A stretch of DNA of 64,000 nt from positions 496,001 to 560,000 of the forward strand of contig NZ_JARHUJ010000001.1 in assembly GCF_029223285.1 (NCBI RefSeq). Direction: 5' to 3'. A program made the translations under genes and the position numbers. Shown here piece by piece: positions 7,819 to 16,883 of this stretch (position 1 is its first letter; each line of letters starts with the position of its first letter). Under the pieces are notes generated by a model. It was given only the letters and a program-made list of their open reading frames with translations, searched no databases and was not told the DNA's origin. Origin of the DNA: Paraflavitalea sp. CAU 1676 (lineage in GTDB: Bacteria > Bacteroidota > Bacteroidia > Chitinophagales > Chitinophagaceae).

Positions 7819-9807
7819 TTATAAACGTACCGAGATTCCGGCATTGAAATTACGCCCTAAAGTGTTATAACCAAGCACTTCCACGTAAGAAGTATTCGCC
7901 AGGTTCTTCACATCGGCAAAAACCTTGATGGCCTTGATCACCTGGTATTCTGCATAGAAATTCACCAGGGTATAGGCTTTCAGTTTGGCGATCGATGTGG
8001 GGTAGGTGCTGAAATCGAGGTCTGTACGCTTGCCGAAGCTTTGCACACCGGCGCTCACAAACAAGCCCTTGATCACATGATAGTTCACCGTTGCACTGAA
8101 AATATCTTTGGGGCGGCGTGCCAGATTGAAATATGTAGTATCCTTCGCGCCGGTTTTGGTGGTCACCTCGCCATCAACATGTGCCCAGGAAAGGATCAGT
8201 TTTACTTTCTCCTTAATGTTGATCGTGGGCTCAATTTCGAAACCCCAGTCCTTTTGTTTGTCCTGGTTGATGTAGTAGCTCGCAAAGGTATTGGGGTTGG
8301 TATAGAACACGATCGCGTCGCGTACGTTGCGTTTGAACACCGCCACGCGTGCGTTGATCAGGTTGTTGGTAGAAGCGTATTGCACACCACCTTCATACGT
8401 GATCGCTTTCTCGGGCGAAAGATCGGTGAACGGGTTCTTGTATTCGGAGTACAACTGATACAGGGTGGGTACCTTGTAAGCAGAAGAGATGTTCGCAAAT
8501 ACCTTGAACTGCCGGTTGATCAGGTAGGAGGGGTTGAAACTGAATACGCCGTTGCTGCCATACACGGAGTGATTATTGAAGCGGCCGCCGGCCTCTACGT
8601 TAAAGCCACGTCTGTTGTAGGTCAGTGCACCATACACACCCACCTGGTGCTGTTTTGCCGAATCGGTACTGATCGTACTGGCATATTCGCCGTTGTAGAT
8701 CACCCCGCCCATTTCATATTTATATACACCGGCTGTCTTCACGTCAGTGATGCCATTACGGTAGTCTACGCCGCCGGTGAACGTTAGGTTCTCGGCAAGC
8801 GGTGTATGAATGTAGGCATCCAGGAAATGTTCATTGCCCTTATAATAGCCTGTGCTGTAACCATCGAAAATAGATTCTTTGATGGTAGAGTCATTGAGGT
8901 AGTTCCGCTCTGTATAGGTTAAATTGTACAAGAGGTTCAGTTTGGCTCTACCCAACGAAACTTCACTGCGCAAACCTCCTTGTATGTTCTGCTGGTTGAA
9001 GCTATAATCCTTGTCGTCGGCAAAAGCGTTGGCATCCAGCTGGCTGTTGAACTTGCTATACCGAAAGAAGGGGGATATTTTAACAGCGTGCGATACCTTC
9101 ACTCCAAAGTTGGCGAGGATAGAGTTTTGCTCATAGCCGTCTTTGTCGAACTTGCCGGTATTCCCGGCATCGGTTGCTTCGCTGATACCAGCTGTCTTTA
9201 AATGGGTGAAGCCTACATTATAAGAAAATCTGTCTACGCTGCCATTAACGCCTGCATTCACCTTACGTGTCTCGTAACTGCCGTAAGAAACGGTGGCGTA
9301 AGGCGAAGCGACCTGCTTGCCGCCTCCCTGGCGGGTGATGATGTTGATAACACCGGCCACTGCGTCGGAGCCATAGAGTGTTGACTGACTTCCTTTAAGT
9401 ATTTCGATGCGCTCGATATTGTCGATGGGCATCATACGCAGGTCGAAGTTGCTGCTGGAGCCGGTGGCATCATAAACAGGAGCGCCATCCACCATGATCA
9501 GCGTGTAGTCTGATTTGGCGCCACGCAGGTAAACGGCCTTATCTTTTCCTGGGTTACTGTTGGCCCCATTTACGGAAATGCCAGCCTGTTCATTGAGTAA
9601 TTGGGAAAGGTCCTTGCCGGCGCTGCGGTCAAGCTGTGCGCGGCTAATCACTGTGATCACCTTACCGGTTTCGGAAGTCTTTTTAGGATATTTAGTGGCG
9701 GTTACCACTACTTCGTCCATGGCTCTTGCAGCCGTAGAATCCTGCGCCTGTGAATAAAGAGCAGCCAGCAGGGCAGTGAGAGAAAGTAATCTTTTAATCA
9801 TGCTCAT
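7819..9807 (-). CDS. btuB: TonB-dependent vitamin B12 receptor (BtuB-type)
   Basis: A 662-residue outer-membrane receptor that would import cobalamin or cobinamide, driven by TonB-ExbBD. It has an N-terminal signal peptide (to about residue 21), then DEVVVTATKYPKK, which serves as the TonB-box/early plug region. The plug domain includes the strands AVYLRGAKSDYTLIMVDG and IERIEILKGSQSTLYGSDAVAGVINI. A long beta-barrel follows and ends in FNAGISVRL. The size is normal for BtuB, and there is no carboxypeptidase-like extension. It is the first gene after a cobalamin riboswitch, so it should be repressed when adenosylcobalamin is plentiful. An ATG two codons downstream of the chosen start is also possible. 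Confidence 0.93.
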   Translation of the reverse strand: MSMIKRLLSLTALLAALYSQAQDSTAARAMDEVVVTATKYPKKTSETGKVITVISRAQLDRSAGKDLSQLLNEQAGISVNGANSNPGKDKAVYLRGAKSDYTLIMVDGAPVYDATGSSSNFDLRMMPIDNIERIEILKGSQSTLYGSDAVAGVINIITRQGGGKQVASPYATVSYGSYETRKVNAGVNGSVDRFSYNVGFTHLKTAGISEATDAGNTGKFDKDGYEQNSILANFGVKVSHAVKISPFFRYSKFNSQLDANAFADDKDYSFNQQNIQGGLRSEVSLGRAKLNLLYNLTYTERNYLNDSTIKESIFDGYSTGYYKGNEHFLDAYIHTPLAENLTFTGGVDYRNGITDVKTAGVYKYEMGGVIYNGEYASTISTDSAKQHQVGVYGALTYNRRGFNVEAGGRFNNHSVYGSNGVFSFNPSYLINRQFKVFANISSAYKVPTLYQLYSEYKNPFTDLSPEKAITYEGGVQYASTNNLINARVAVFKRNVRDAIVFYTNPNTFASYYINQDKQKDWGFEIEPTINIKEKVKLILSWAHVDGEVTTKTGAKDTTYFNLARRPKDIFSATVNYHVIKGLFVSAGVQSFGKRTDLDFSTYPTSIAKLKAYTLVNFYAEYQVIKAIKVFADVKNLANTSYVEVLGYNTLGRNFNAGISVRL

Positions 9808-9937
9808 AGTTTGTTTGAAATGAAGAACTATGAACCTTCGGCAATAAATGAATACAAACAGAAATGAAATGTCTTCTGCAGTAAGACCTTTTCATCCCGG
9901 CTTTTCACCCGAAAGCTCGTCGATGTCGATGCGTATA

Positions 9938-10165
9938 ACTGGCAGGTCTTCTGGCTTGTTTTGAGTTCAACACCTTCCCGTTTGTTGGGTCAAACAGTGG
10001 TTTGAAGATTGAACTTAAAGAGAATCGGCATGACGAACGGCGATAAGGTTACCTGTCATAAAAGTCCGAATCACTAAAACTTACAGCTACGGGGATAGCA
10101 CCGGATTTACACCGGTTTCCCTTTTAATCCAGGCCGCTTGTGCGGGCGGCCGGAAACCAATTACG
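9938..10165 (-). ncRNA. Cobalamin (adenosylcobalamin) riboswitch
   Basis: Read on the minus strand, all the conserved blocks are in order: AAAGGGAA, the GGTGTAAATCCGGTGC element, CCCCGTAGCTGTAAG, and the B12 box AGCCAGAAGACCTGCC (about 9941-9957). About 130 bases separate the aptamer from the btuB start. The expression platform is not obvious; sequestration of the start region or an anti-terminator is possible. It should switch off btuB and the downstream cob genes when coenzyme B12 is bound. Confidence 0.95.
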
Positions 10166-10169
10166 GCTG

Positions 10170-10177
10170 CAAATGTA
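10170..10177 (-). promoter_or_regulatory. Bacteroidota -7 box for the riboswitch/btuB transcript
   Basis: TACATTTG on the minus strand fits the TAnnTTTG element and would start transcription a few bases before the riboswitch aptamer. No clear -33 TTTG is seen at the usual distance. Confidence 0.45.
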
Positions 10178-10267
10178 ATAAAGAGTTGGGGTTTTTAACT
10201 GTTCTTTAATTTTCACAAACAGGGGCAGGGGCTGTTTCAACCCCAACCTGGGTAGGTGCCAATGCAA

Positions 10268-10310
10268 TAAAAAACCCTTCCCGGATGTCTGGTGACCTCG
10301 CCGGGAAGGG
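10268..10310 (-). terminator. Rho-independent terminator of the second TonB receptor gene
   Basis: A 10-bp perfect stem CCCTTCCCGG/CCGGGAAGGG (10275-10284 and 10301-10310) is followed on the minus strand by a T run. It lies 7 bases after the stop codon of the receptor gene. Confidence 0.88.
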
Positions 10311-10316
10311 AAGTTG

Positions 10317-12365
10317 TTATTTGTTGTATTTCAGGATGATGCCTCCAAAATAATTGGCGCCGGCAGCTGCATTGAAATACCTGCCAGCAGCGGCATTGAT
10401 GTCATTACCCAAACTGTAACGCACATCGAACAGGTTATCGGCCCCGGCAAAGAAATCGGCCATCAAGCCTTTTGCGAGGCGGGTGCGCCAGCCCAGGCGA
10501 CCACCACTCAGCTGGTAAGCCGATGCCTTCTCGGTGTTGGCGTCGTTGAGGGCGATGGGATCGCTATAATACCAGGTGAGGTTGGCGTAAATGCCTGGGC
10601 GTGTCGTAAGGTCCAGGCCCGCGGCTACGATATGCGGCGCTACGCTGGGTAATTGCTTGCCCGAGAAATCGGTAGCCCCTTGTTTAAATTCATCGTATTT
10701 GAAACGGCTCCAGGTATGACTCACCCACACCTTGGCACCACTAATGAAACCATGGCGGCCCGGCAGCAATTGGTAATAGGCCTGCGATTCAATTCCAAAC
10801 TGTTTCGTAGAACCTGCATTGACGAAATAATCGGCATTGCTGGCATCGCGGCGCTGAACGATCGCATTCTTCAAGCGGTAGTCGAAAACATTCACTTCCA
10901 CATATAGGCGCTGTTGCAGCCAACTGCTTTTAATGCCTGCTTCATAATTTATGCCCTGTTCCGGGTTGAGGCCCGTGCTGATCACCGACGTAGAAGGCAG
11001 TACCTCCTGGGTAGTGGGTGGAGAAAAACCTTTAGCCACACTGGCGTAGATCAATAGTTGAGGAATGATCTTCTTCGACAAGGCCACACGGGGCGCCCAC
11101 TCGTTGCTGTATGTTCGATTTACCGGCACAAAAGAAGGGACAGACAGGCGTGTGATGGTGATAGATGATTTATTGAAGCTGATTCCTGCGTCTAGATTCC
11201 AGTTGCCGGGCAATTGCACAGATGCCTGTGCAAATACCGAATAGAGCCAGTTGTTGATATCATCATCGGTTAGGACAGAATCAGGATTGCCCTGTTTGTT
11301 TTGGAAGGTTTTGGTGTTGAAGAAGCCACGCTGTGCTTCGGCACCCCAGGAAAGTTTTAACTGCGTTGCCTCGAAAGCATGGAGCCAGTTGAATACTGTG
11401 CGGCCGCCAAAATGCGGTTCGGTCCTTTTCTCGTAATTGCGGAAGGTGGGGTTTTTGATAATGGAGAAAGCGCCATATACTACCGAGTTGTTATCGAGCT
11501 TGTCGGTGATGCGGTATTGGTGCGAAAGGCCGGCGAGGAATGTTTGCTGATAAATACCTGCTTTCAACGCATCGGCATTGGGCCTGGCGCCGCGGGGATT
11601 GTTGTTGTATTCAGTCTTTGTCAACCCACCTGGCGTTTGATAATAAAGGTCGCCGTACAGTACACTGGCCTGCAGCGACTGGCGTTCGTTGATCCTTAAT
11701 TGTGTTTCCCAGGTGGCCACATCGCGCCGCGTCTGGGTATGATCGCGATAACCATCGCTGGTTTGGTGGGTATATCCAAAGCTATTGTGGTTGTCTTCGC
11801 CGCCCAGCCTCACCTGTGCATAAAGACTGTTCAGGTTATAGCTGCCCAGAATGTAACCGGCATCGGCGCCTTTGGTCCATTGGTCGGGCTGACTGTTCAG
11901 CAACACGGCGCCACCCGTACCGGCTCCATACAGGCTGCCGGCGGGTCCTTTGATCACTTCGATGGAATTGATATTATAATAACTCAGCTGATTGAGATAG
12001 GTATTGCCGCCGGGATCGGTAAAAGGGATATTGTTCCAGTACACCTTTATGTTACGGACTCCAAAAGGTGAACGAAGGGTGCTGCCGCGAACATTAAGGC
12101 GGAAGCTGCCGGGCGAGCGTTCTTCCATGTGCACGCCGGGCGTGGTATTGAGGGCTGGCAACAGGCTGGTATTGCTGAATCTTTCCAACTGGGGCTTGCC
12201 AATGTAATTGATAGCGCCCGAAACCTCTTTCAACTGGCGGTTCTGTTCGTATGCTTTTACAGTGACCGTTTGCAGGGTGACTGCCGTATCGGGAGCGGGT
12301 CTTTCCTGGGCAGTGAGGTGAACGGCCGGCAGGCCGGTGAGTACAAAAAGCAGGGTGTTTTTCAT
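10317..12365 (-). CDS. TonB-dependent outer membrane receptor, substrate unknown
   Basis: A 682-residue receptor with a signal peptide, an early-plug segment VTLQTVTVKAYEQN, and plug strands FRLNVRGSTLRSPFG and INSIEVIKGPAGSLYGAGTGGAVLLN. A 22-strand-type barrel follows and ends near YFGGIILKYNK. The start at ATG 12365 (MKNTLLFVLTG) is preferred over 12416, because it places the signal peptide at the N-terminus. It resembles siderophore/iron-type receptors in its plug, but no ligand can be assigned. It runs in the same direction as btuB but is set apart by its own terminator and by the riboswitch leader, so it is probably a separate transcript. I see no riboswitch or Fur-like palindrome in front of it. 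Confidence 0.88.
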   Translation of the reverse strand: MKNTLLFVLTGLPAVHLTAQERPAPDTAVTLQTVTVKAYEQNRQLKEVSGAINYIGKPQLERFSNTSLLPALNTTPGVHMEERSPGSFRLNVRGSTLRSPFGVRNIKVYWNNIPFTDPGGNTYLNQLSYYNINSIEVIKGPAGSLYGAGTGGAVLLNSQPDQWTKGADAGYILGSYNLNSLYAQVRLGGEDNHNSFGYTHQTSDGYRDHTQTRRDVATWETQLRINERQSLQASVLYGDLYYQTPGGLTKTEYNNNPRGARPNADALKAGIYQQTFLAGLSHQYRITDKLDNNSVVYGAFSIIKNPTFRNYEKRTEPHFGGRTVFNWLHAFEATQLKLSWGAEAQRGFFNTKTFQNKQGNPDSVLTDDDINNWLYSVFAQASVQLPGNWNLDAGISFNKSSITITRLSVPSFVPVNRTYSNEWAPRVALSKKIIPQLLIYASVAKGFSPPTTQEVLPSTSVISTGLNPEQGINYEAGIKSSWLQQRLYVEVNVFDYRLKNAIVQRRDASNADYFVNAGSTKQFGIESQAYYQLLPGRHGFISGAKVWVSHTWSRFKYDEFKQGATDFSGKQLPSVAPHIVAAGLDLTTRPGIYANLTWYYSDPIALNDANTEKASAYQLSGGRLGWRTRLAKGLMADFFAGADNLFDVRYSLGNDINAAAGRYFNAAAGANYFGGIILKYNK

Positions 12366-12642
12366 CCGAAGTGTCTTCGTTTTTATGAACTGGTAATCGC
12401 CCGGAAACAGCTCCAAAGTTGGCTGTTTCTATCGGGAGAGCCAGGATGTAAAAATAATCAAAAACAAACGGCACGCGACGTAAACATCAGCAATCTATGC
12501 CGGGCTATTGGCCGGGCAGGTGCTATGATATCCATAAAATGTGGCCAGGCTCAAAATGAAACGGCGTCAACCGGTTGCCGGAAGGCGTTAATGCCGGAAA
12601 ATGCGTGGTTTAAAGATCATTGCTTTTCTTTATCTTCCGCGA

Positions 12643-13977
12643 ATGAAGTCCAAACTCAGCTTATTCGATCTCACCATGATCGTTATTGGCCTGGTGATCG
12701 GAATGGGCATATTCAGAACTGCTTCGAACTCTGCTAAGGATGCCTTAACCCCCGGTGTGTTTTTCGCCGCCTGGATCGTGGGCGGTCTGGTGGCCCTTTG
12801 CGGGGCCCTTACCTACGCCGAAATCGGTTCCCGGCACCCGGCCACCGGCGGATATTACCGCATCTTTTCTTATGCCTATCACCCTTCGTTGGCGTTCTCC
12901 ATAAACTGTCTCATCCTCGTATCGAATGCTGGTTCTTTATCGGGTGTGGCTTTGATCGGCGCCGGATATATCAGTAAAGTGCTGCTTCCCGGGCCAGTCT
13001 CCGACCTTACCAAGGTATTCATCGCCGCAGTAGGGATCATCGTCTTTTACGGGGTTAATCTATTGGGACTGCGTATGAGCGCTAAAACGCAGAACGTACT
13101 CATGATCATCAAGATCGGCATGGTCGTAATGCTGATTGCGGCGCTGTTCTTTCCATCACTTTATCATGATAACAGCGCAGCCCACGTGGCTCCTGCAGCA
13201 GCCGGCTGGGATCAATACATCAAATCCTTTGGTATGAGCCTGGTAGCGGTCTCCTTTACCTACGGCGGTTACCAGCAAACCATCAACTTCGGACATGAAG
13301 TGAACAATGCCTCCCGCAATATTCCGAGAGGCATTTTTATTGGCATCGCAGCCATTATTGCGCTCTACCTGGCCGTCAATTACAGTTACTATAAGATCGT
13401 TGGATTCGAGAATCTGAAGAATACCAATGAAATTGCCTCGGTGATCGCCTTTAAATTGCTGGGGCAGGACGGTGCCGATATCTTCTCGGGCCTGCTTTTC
13501 CTCTCGGTGCTAGCCTACGTGAACGTGCAACTCCTGAGCAACCCGCGTGTCATGTTCGCCATGAGTGAAGACGGTGTATTGCCAGCCGTGTTCAAGGCCA
13601 AGTCGAAACAAAAGGAAGTGGTGGTGACTTCACTCACGGTATTTACCATTGTTTGTATCATCGTGCTGTTCTTCGCCAAAACCTTCGACGAGATATTGAG
13701 CTTTACCATTTTTCTCGATTGCTTTGGAATGGCGCTTTCGGCCGGCTCGATCTTCATGCTCCGTAAACGAACGAAACACCTGGATGGCACCGGCATCTAT
13801 TCTATGAAACTCTATCCGCTGCAACCCCTGATCTTCATAGCCGCCTATATTTTTGTCTGCATCAGCATCATCATCAATAAGCCGATGACGGCCCTGATCG
13901 GCGTGCTGGTACTGGCCGGTTTTATGATACTGTATTTTTTAATGCCGAAAACAAGCCCAACGAAAACTGATAATTAA
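12643..13977 (+). CDS. APC family amino-acid permease
   Basis: A 444-residue inner-membrane transporter with about twelve hydrophobic segments. The first segment carries the APC-type substrate motif as IGLVIGMGIFRTAS, and AALCGALTYAEIGSRHP-like sequence (here VALCGALTYAEIG) follows in helix 2-3. The family moves amino acids or polyamines with protons, or as exchangers. The start at ATG 12643 (MKSKLSLFDL) is used; an upstream in-frame ATG at 12601 would add 14 residues that do not look like the family. The next gene begins 3 bases after its stop, so the pair is one operon. That partner, a trans-sulfuration enzyme, hints at a sulfur-containing or related amino acid as substrate (inference). Confidence 0.88.
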   Translation: MKSKLSLFDLTMIVIGLVIGMGIFRTASNSAKDALTPGVFFAAWIVGGLVALCGALTYAEIGSRHPATGGYYRIFSYAYHPSLAFSINCLILVSNAGSLSGVALIGAGYISKVLLPGPVSDLTKVFIAAVGIIVFYGVNLLGLRMSAKTQNVLMIIKIGMVVMLIAALFFPSLYHDNSAAHVAPAAAGWDQYIKSFGMSLVAVSFTYGGYQQTINFGHEVNNASRNIPRGIFIGIAAIIALYLAVNYSYYKIVGFENLKNTNEIASVIAFKLLGQDGADIFSGLLFLSVLAYVNVQLLSNPRVMFAMSEDGVLPAVFKAKSKQKEVVVTSLTVFTIVCIIVLFFAKTFDEILSFTIFLDCFGMALSAGSIFMLRKRTKHLDGTGIYSMKLYPLQPLIFIAAYIFVCISIIINKPMTALIGVLVLAGFMILYFLMPKTSPTKTDN

Positions 13978-13980
13978 GTT

Positions 13981-15156
13981 ATGATGCCCGACAATGACCT
14001 GTCATACATCCTCAATGAACTGGGGGAAGACCGCGAGCAGTATTTCCGAGCGATTGCACCTCCCATCATGCAAACCAGCAACTTCGCCTTCAAGAGGGTG
14101 GAGGAGCTGCGCAAGGTATTTGAAGACGAATACAGCAATTACCTGTATACCCGGGGGCTCAATCCTACGATAGACATATTGCGAAAGAAGCTCGCTGCGC
14201 TCGATAGGGCAGAAGACTGCCTCGTATTCAACAGCGGGGCTTCGGCCATCTTTGCTTCCGTATTCGCCAACGTGCAGTCGGGCGATCATATCGTTTCGGT
14301 CAAAAAGCCCTATACCTGGGCACAAAAGATGTTCGATAATGCGCTGCCTCGATTTGGTGTCAATACGACCTATGTGGATGGTACGCAGATCGAAAACTTC
14401 GAAAGGGCCATTCTCCCTAATACCAAAGTGATCTACCTTGAATCGCCCAATAGCTGGGATTATGCCCTGCAGGACCTCCGTGCGGTTGCCGAGCTGGCCC
14501 GCGCCGAGGGCATTGTGACCATCTGCGACAACAGCTACAGCACGCCTTTGTTCCAGAAACCGATCGAAATGGGTATTGACATGGTGCTGCAATCGGCCAC
14601 CAAATACATCGGTGGGCATAGCGACGTGGTGGCGGGCGTGCTTTCGGGCACCCGCGACATGATGAAAAAGATCTTCGACAATGAACTGCTGAATATGGGC
14701 AACGGCGTATCTCCCTTCAACGCCTGGCTGCTGATCAGGGGCCTCCGCACCCTGCCCGCCCGTCTGGATCGCATTTCGCAATCGACCCGCAAGGTGATTG
14801 CCTACCTGCAGCAACACCCCATGGTAGAAGAGGTGATCTTCCCGCTCGACGAAGGATTTGCCCAGTATGAGCTGGCGCGCAAGCAAATGACAGGCGCCTG
14901 CGGCCTGCTGACGATCGTGATGCGGGCAAAAAAAATGGACGAAATTGTAACCTTCTGTGAATCACTGCGACATATTATGATGGCGGTCAGCTGGGGCGGC
15001 TACGAAAGCCTGGCTATCCCCCGTTGTGCTTCTGTTCAACCAGACCAATTCGATGCTGCCGAAAGAGAACACCGGATGATCAGGTTCTACATCGGACTGG
15101 AAGAGCCCGACTACCTGGTGGCAGATATAGAACAAGCCTTTGCGGCGGTGCACTGA
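13981..15156 (+). CDS. Trans-sulfuration family PLP-dependent enzyme (cystathionine beta/gamma-lyase-like)
   Basis: A 391-residue Cys/Met metabolism PLP enzyme. NPTIDILRKKLAALDRAE lies near residue 61, followed by the cofactor motif NSGASAIFAS and ICDNSYSTPLFQKP with the conserved aspartate near residue 183. SATKYIGGHSDVVAG carries the PLP lysine at about residue 208. Members break down or synthesise cystathionine, methionine or homocysteine by beta- or gamma-elimination or replacement, and the exact reaction cannot be told by eye. The usual SxxNP segment is here ESPNSWDYALQDL, a divergent version that may change specificity. Start: ATG 13981, or the adjacent ATG 13984. It is cotranscribed with the upstream APC permease. 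Confidence 0.85.
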   Translation: MMPDNDLSYILNELGEDREQYFRAIAPPIMQTSNFAFKRVEELRKVFEDEYSNYLYTRGLNPTIDILRKKLAALDRAEDCLVFNSGASAIFASVFANVQSGDHIVSVKKPYTWAQKMFDNALPRFGVNTTYVDGTQIENFERAILPNTKVIYLESPNSWDYALQDLRAVAELARAEGIVTICDNSYSTPLFQKPIEMGIDMVLQSATKYIGGHSDVVAGVLSGTRDMMKKIFDNELLNMGNGVSPFNAWLLIRGLRTLPARLDRISQSTRKVIAYLQQHPMVEEVIFPLDEGFAQYELARKQMTGACGLLTIVMRAKKMDEIVTFCESLRHIMMAVSWGGYESLAIPRCASVQPDQFDAAEREHRMIRFYIGLEEPDYLVADIEQAFAAVH

Positions 15157-15391
15157 TGTTGCCCGGGCGGCAGCATGATCAGGTGCGCCTTTGCGTGTTT
15201 CCGGAATACCGGAGCAGATAGACCTTCATGCCCTCGAAATGGTTGCTGGCAGGCTTTCTGCTTACGATCGGAGGCAATTTTAACCGTATTTTTTTTCATG
15301 CTTTGCTGGGCTTGCTGTATTTTGTGTGGTTAGGTCAGGAGCAAAGTTGCTTACCAGGCAATCCCCCGAATATTAATCATTGAATTGTTCT

Positions 15392-16846
15392 ATGAAAAGG
15401 AAAATTCTGTTACCTGTATTGTTGCAATTTGGTTTGTTGGGTACCGTTACCTGCCAGGAAAAGTGGGACCTGAAGCGGTGTGTGGAATATGCATGGGCCA
15501 ATAACATAACCATTAAACAAAGCAGTATAGACGCCGAGATTGCTGATATTGACCTCAAGCAAAGCAAATGGGGCCAGTATCCGGGCGTCGATTTCAGCAC
15601 CAGCACGGGTGTACAATGGGGTCGATCCATCGACCGCACCACCAACGTTTACACCAATATATCGAATGTCTTTCAAAGCTTCAATGTGAGCGCGGGTGTG
15701 ACCGTTTTTAACTGGAACCGGATCAAGAATAATATACTATCCAGCCGCTTTTTGAAGGATGCGGCTCATATGGACGTAGAGAAATCCAAAAATGATGTGG
15801 CGCTCAATGTAGCTACTTATTACCTGCAGGTTTTGCTGGCGAGGCAACAACTTGAGATTACTCAGGTTGCGATGCATCAAACCAAGAGCCAGATCGATTT
15901 TACCCGCAAGAAAGTAGATGCCGGTACCGTGCCGGAGTTGGATGCATTGACCATTGAAGGCCAATATGCCACCGACAGTTCTAACTATATTACTGCACTG
16001 TCCAATGTCGATCAGGCTATGCTCACCTTGAAAGTGGCGTTGAACGTCGATGCCGGCGCACCTTTTGATATCGAAAATCCTCCGGTTGATCAGATTCCGG
16101 TCGATCCGATACTGCAATTGCAGCCGGAAACAGTATTTCAGATCGCTATGAAAAGTCAACCTGCCCAAAAGGCTATTGGCTTGCGGATCCAGTCTTTTAA
16201 TTCGTCCTTAAAATCTATCAGGGCAGGTATGTTTCCGACTATCTCAATAGGTGGCGGACTTGGTACCAATTTCACGAGCGCCACCAAAGAAAGCAGTCCT
16301 TTCCTCAATGGTGTTGAAGCAATCGGATACGCGCAGACACCAACGGCGCAATATCCCGTATATATTCCTAAAACCGGGTTTACCACCAACAAGAAATCAT
16401 TTGGTCAGATCTGGGATGGCTGGGGAAGCCAGATCAACAACAACTTTGGCCAAAACCTTGGGTTTACTATTTCAGTACCCATTCTCAGTGGTGGGCAGGC
16501 TAAGTTTAGTTATGAGCGGGCAAAATTGAATGTAAAAAATGCCCTGGTGACGAAAGAGCAAATAGATCAAACCCTGAAGAACGATATTTACAAAGCCTAC
16601 TACAGCGCTTCTGCCGCCTTGCAAAAGTTTAATGCATCACAAAAATCGGTAGACATTACCCAGAAAACCTATGACTATGCCATGAAGCGTTATGAGGTTG
16701 GGTTGCTCAATACCTATGATCTGCTCATCAGTCAAAATAACCTGACCCGCGCTAAATTCGACAGGGCTTCCGCCCAATTTGACTATGTGTTCAAGATGAA
16801 GGTTCTGGAGTTCTATAAAGGGGAAGGGATCAGGCTTTCCAAATAA
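15392..16846 (+). CDS. TolC family outer membrane efflux/secretion channel
   Basis: A 484-residue outer-membrane factor. The signal peptide (to about residue 20, ending TVTCQE) is followed by WDLKRCVEYAWANNI, which is the typical opening of Bacteroidota TolC proteins. Two similar halves follow, each with long alpha-helical hairpins and short beta strands; KSQIDFTRKKVDAGTVPELD and TYDYAMKRYEVGLLNTYDLL are the matching repeat motifs. The start at ATG 15392 is used; a TTG at 15380 is a weaker option. It lies 37 bases upstream of a periplasmic adaptor gene, so the two form an operon. No cognate ABC or RND pump gene follows. Confidence 0.92.
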   Translation: MKRKILLPVLLQFGLLGTVTCQEKWDLKRCVEYAWANNITIKQSSIDAEIADIDLKQSKWGQYPGVDFSTSTGVQWGRSIDRTTNVYTNISNVFQSFNVSAGVTVFNWNRIKNNILSSRFLKDAAHMDVEKSKNDVALNVATYYLQVLLARQQLEITQVAMHQTKSQIDFTRKKVDAGTVPELDALTIEGQYATDSSNYITALSNVDQAMLTLKVALNVDAGAPFDIENPPVDQIPVDPILQLQPETVFQIAMKSQPAQKAIGLRIQSFNSSLKSIRAGMFPTISIGGGLGTNFTSATKESSPFLNGVEAIGYAQTPTAQYPVYIPKTGFTTNKKSFGQIWDGWGSQINNNFGQNLGFTISVPILSGGQAKFSYERAKLNVKNALVTKEQIDQTLKNDIYKAYYSASAALQKFNASQKSVDITQKTYDYAMKRYEVGLLNTYDLLISQNNLTRAKFDRASAQFDYVFKMKVLEFYKGEGIRLSK

Positions 16847-16883
16847 GAGATATCAGACTAACTGTACAACCAATAATCGAATT

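Noticed and set aside
8041-8787. A 248-codon plus-strand frame opposite btuB
   Set aside because: A shadow of btuB; no recognisable protein features.
10311-10316. A possible riboswitch or Fur-type operator for the second TonB receptor
   Set aside because: No B12-box, THI-box or clear palindrome was found in front of its start (12366-12600). The riboswitch at 9938-10165 lies after its terminator and belongs to btuB.
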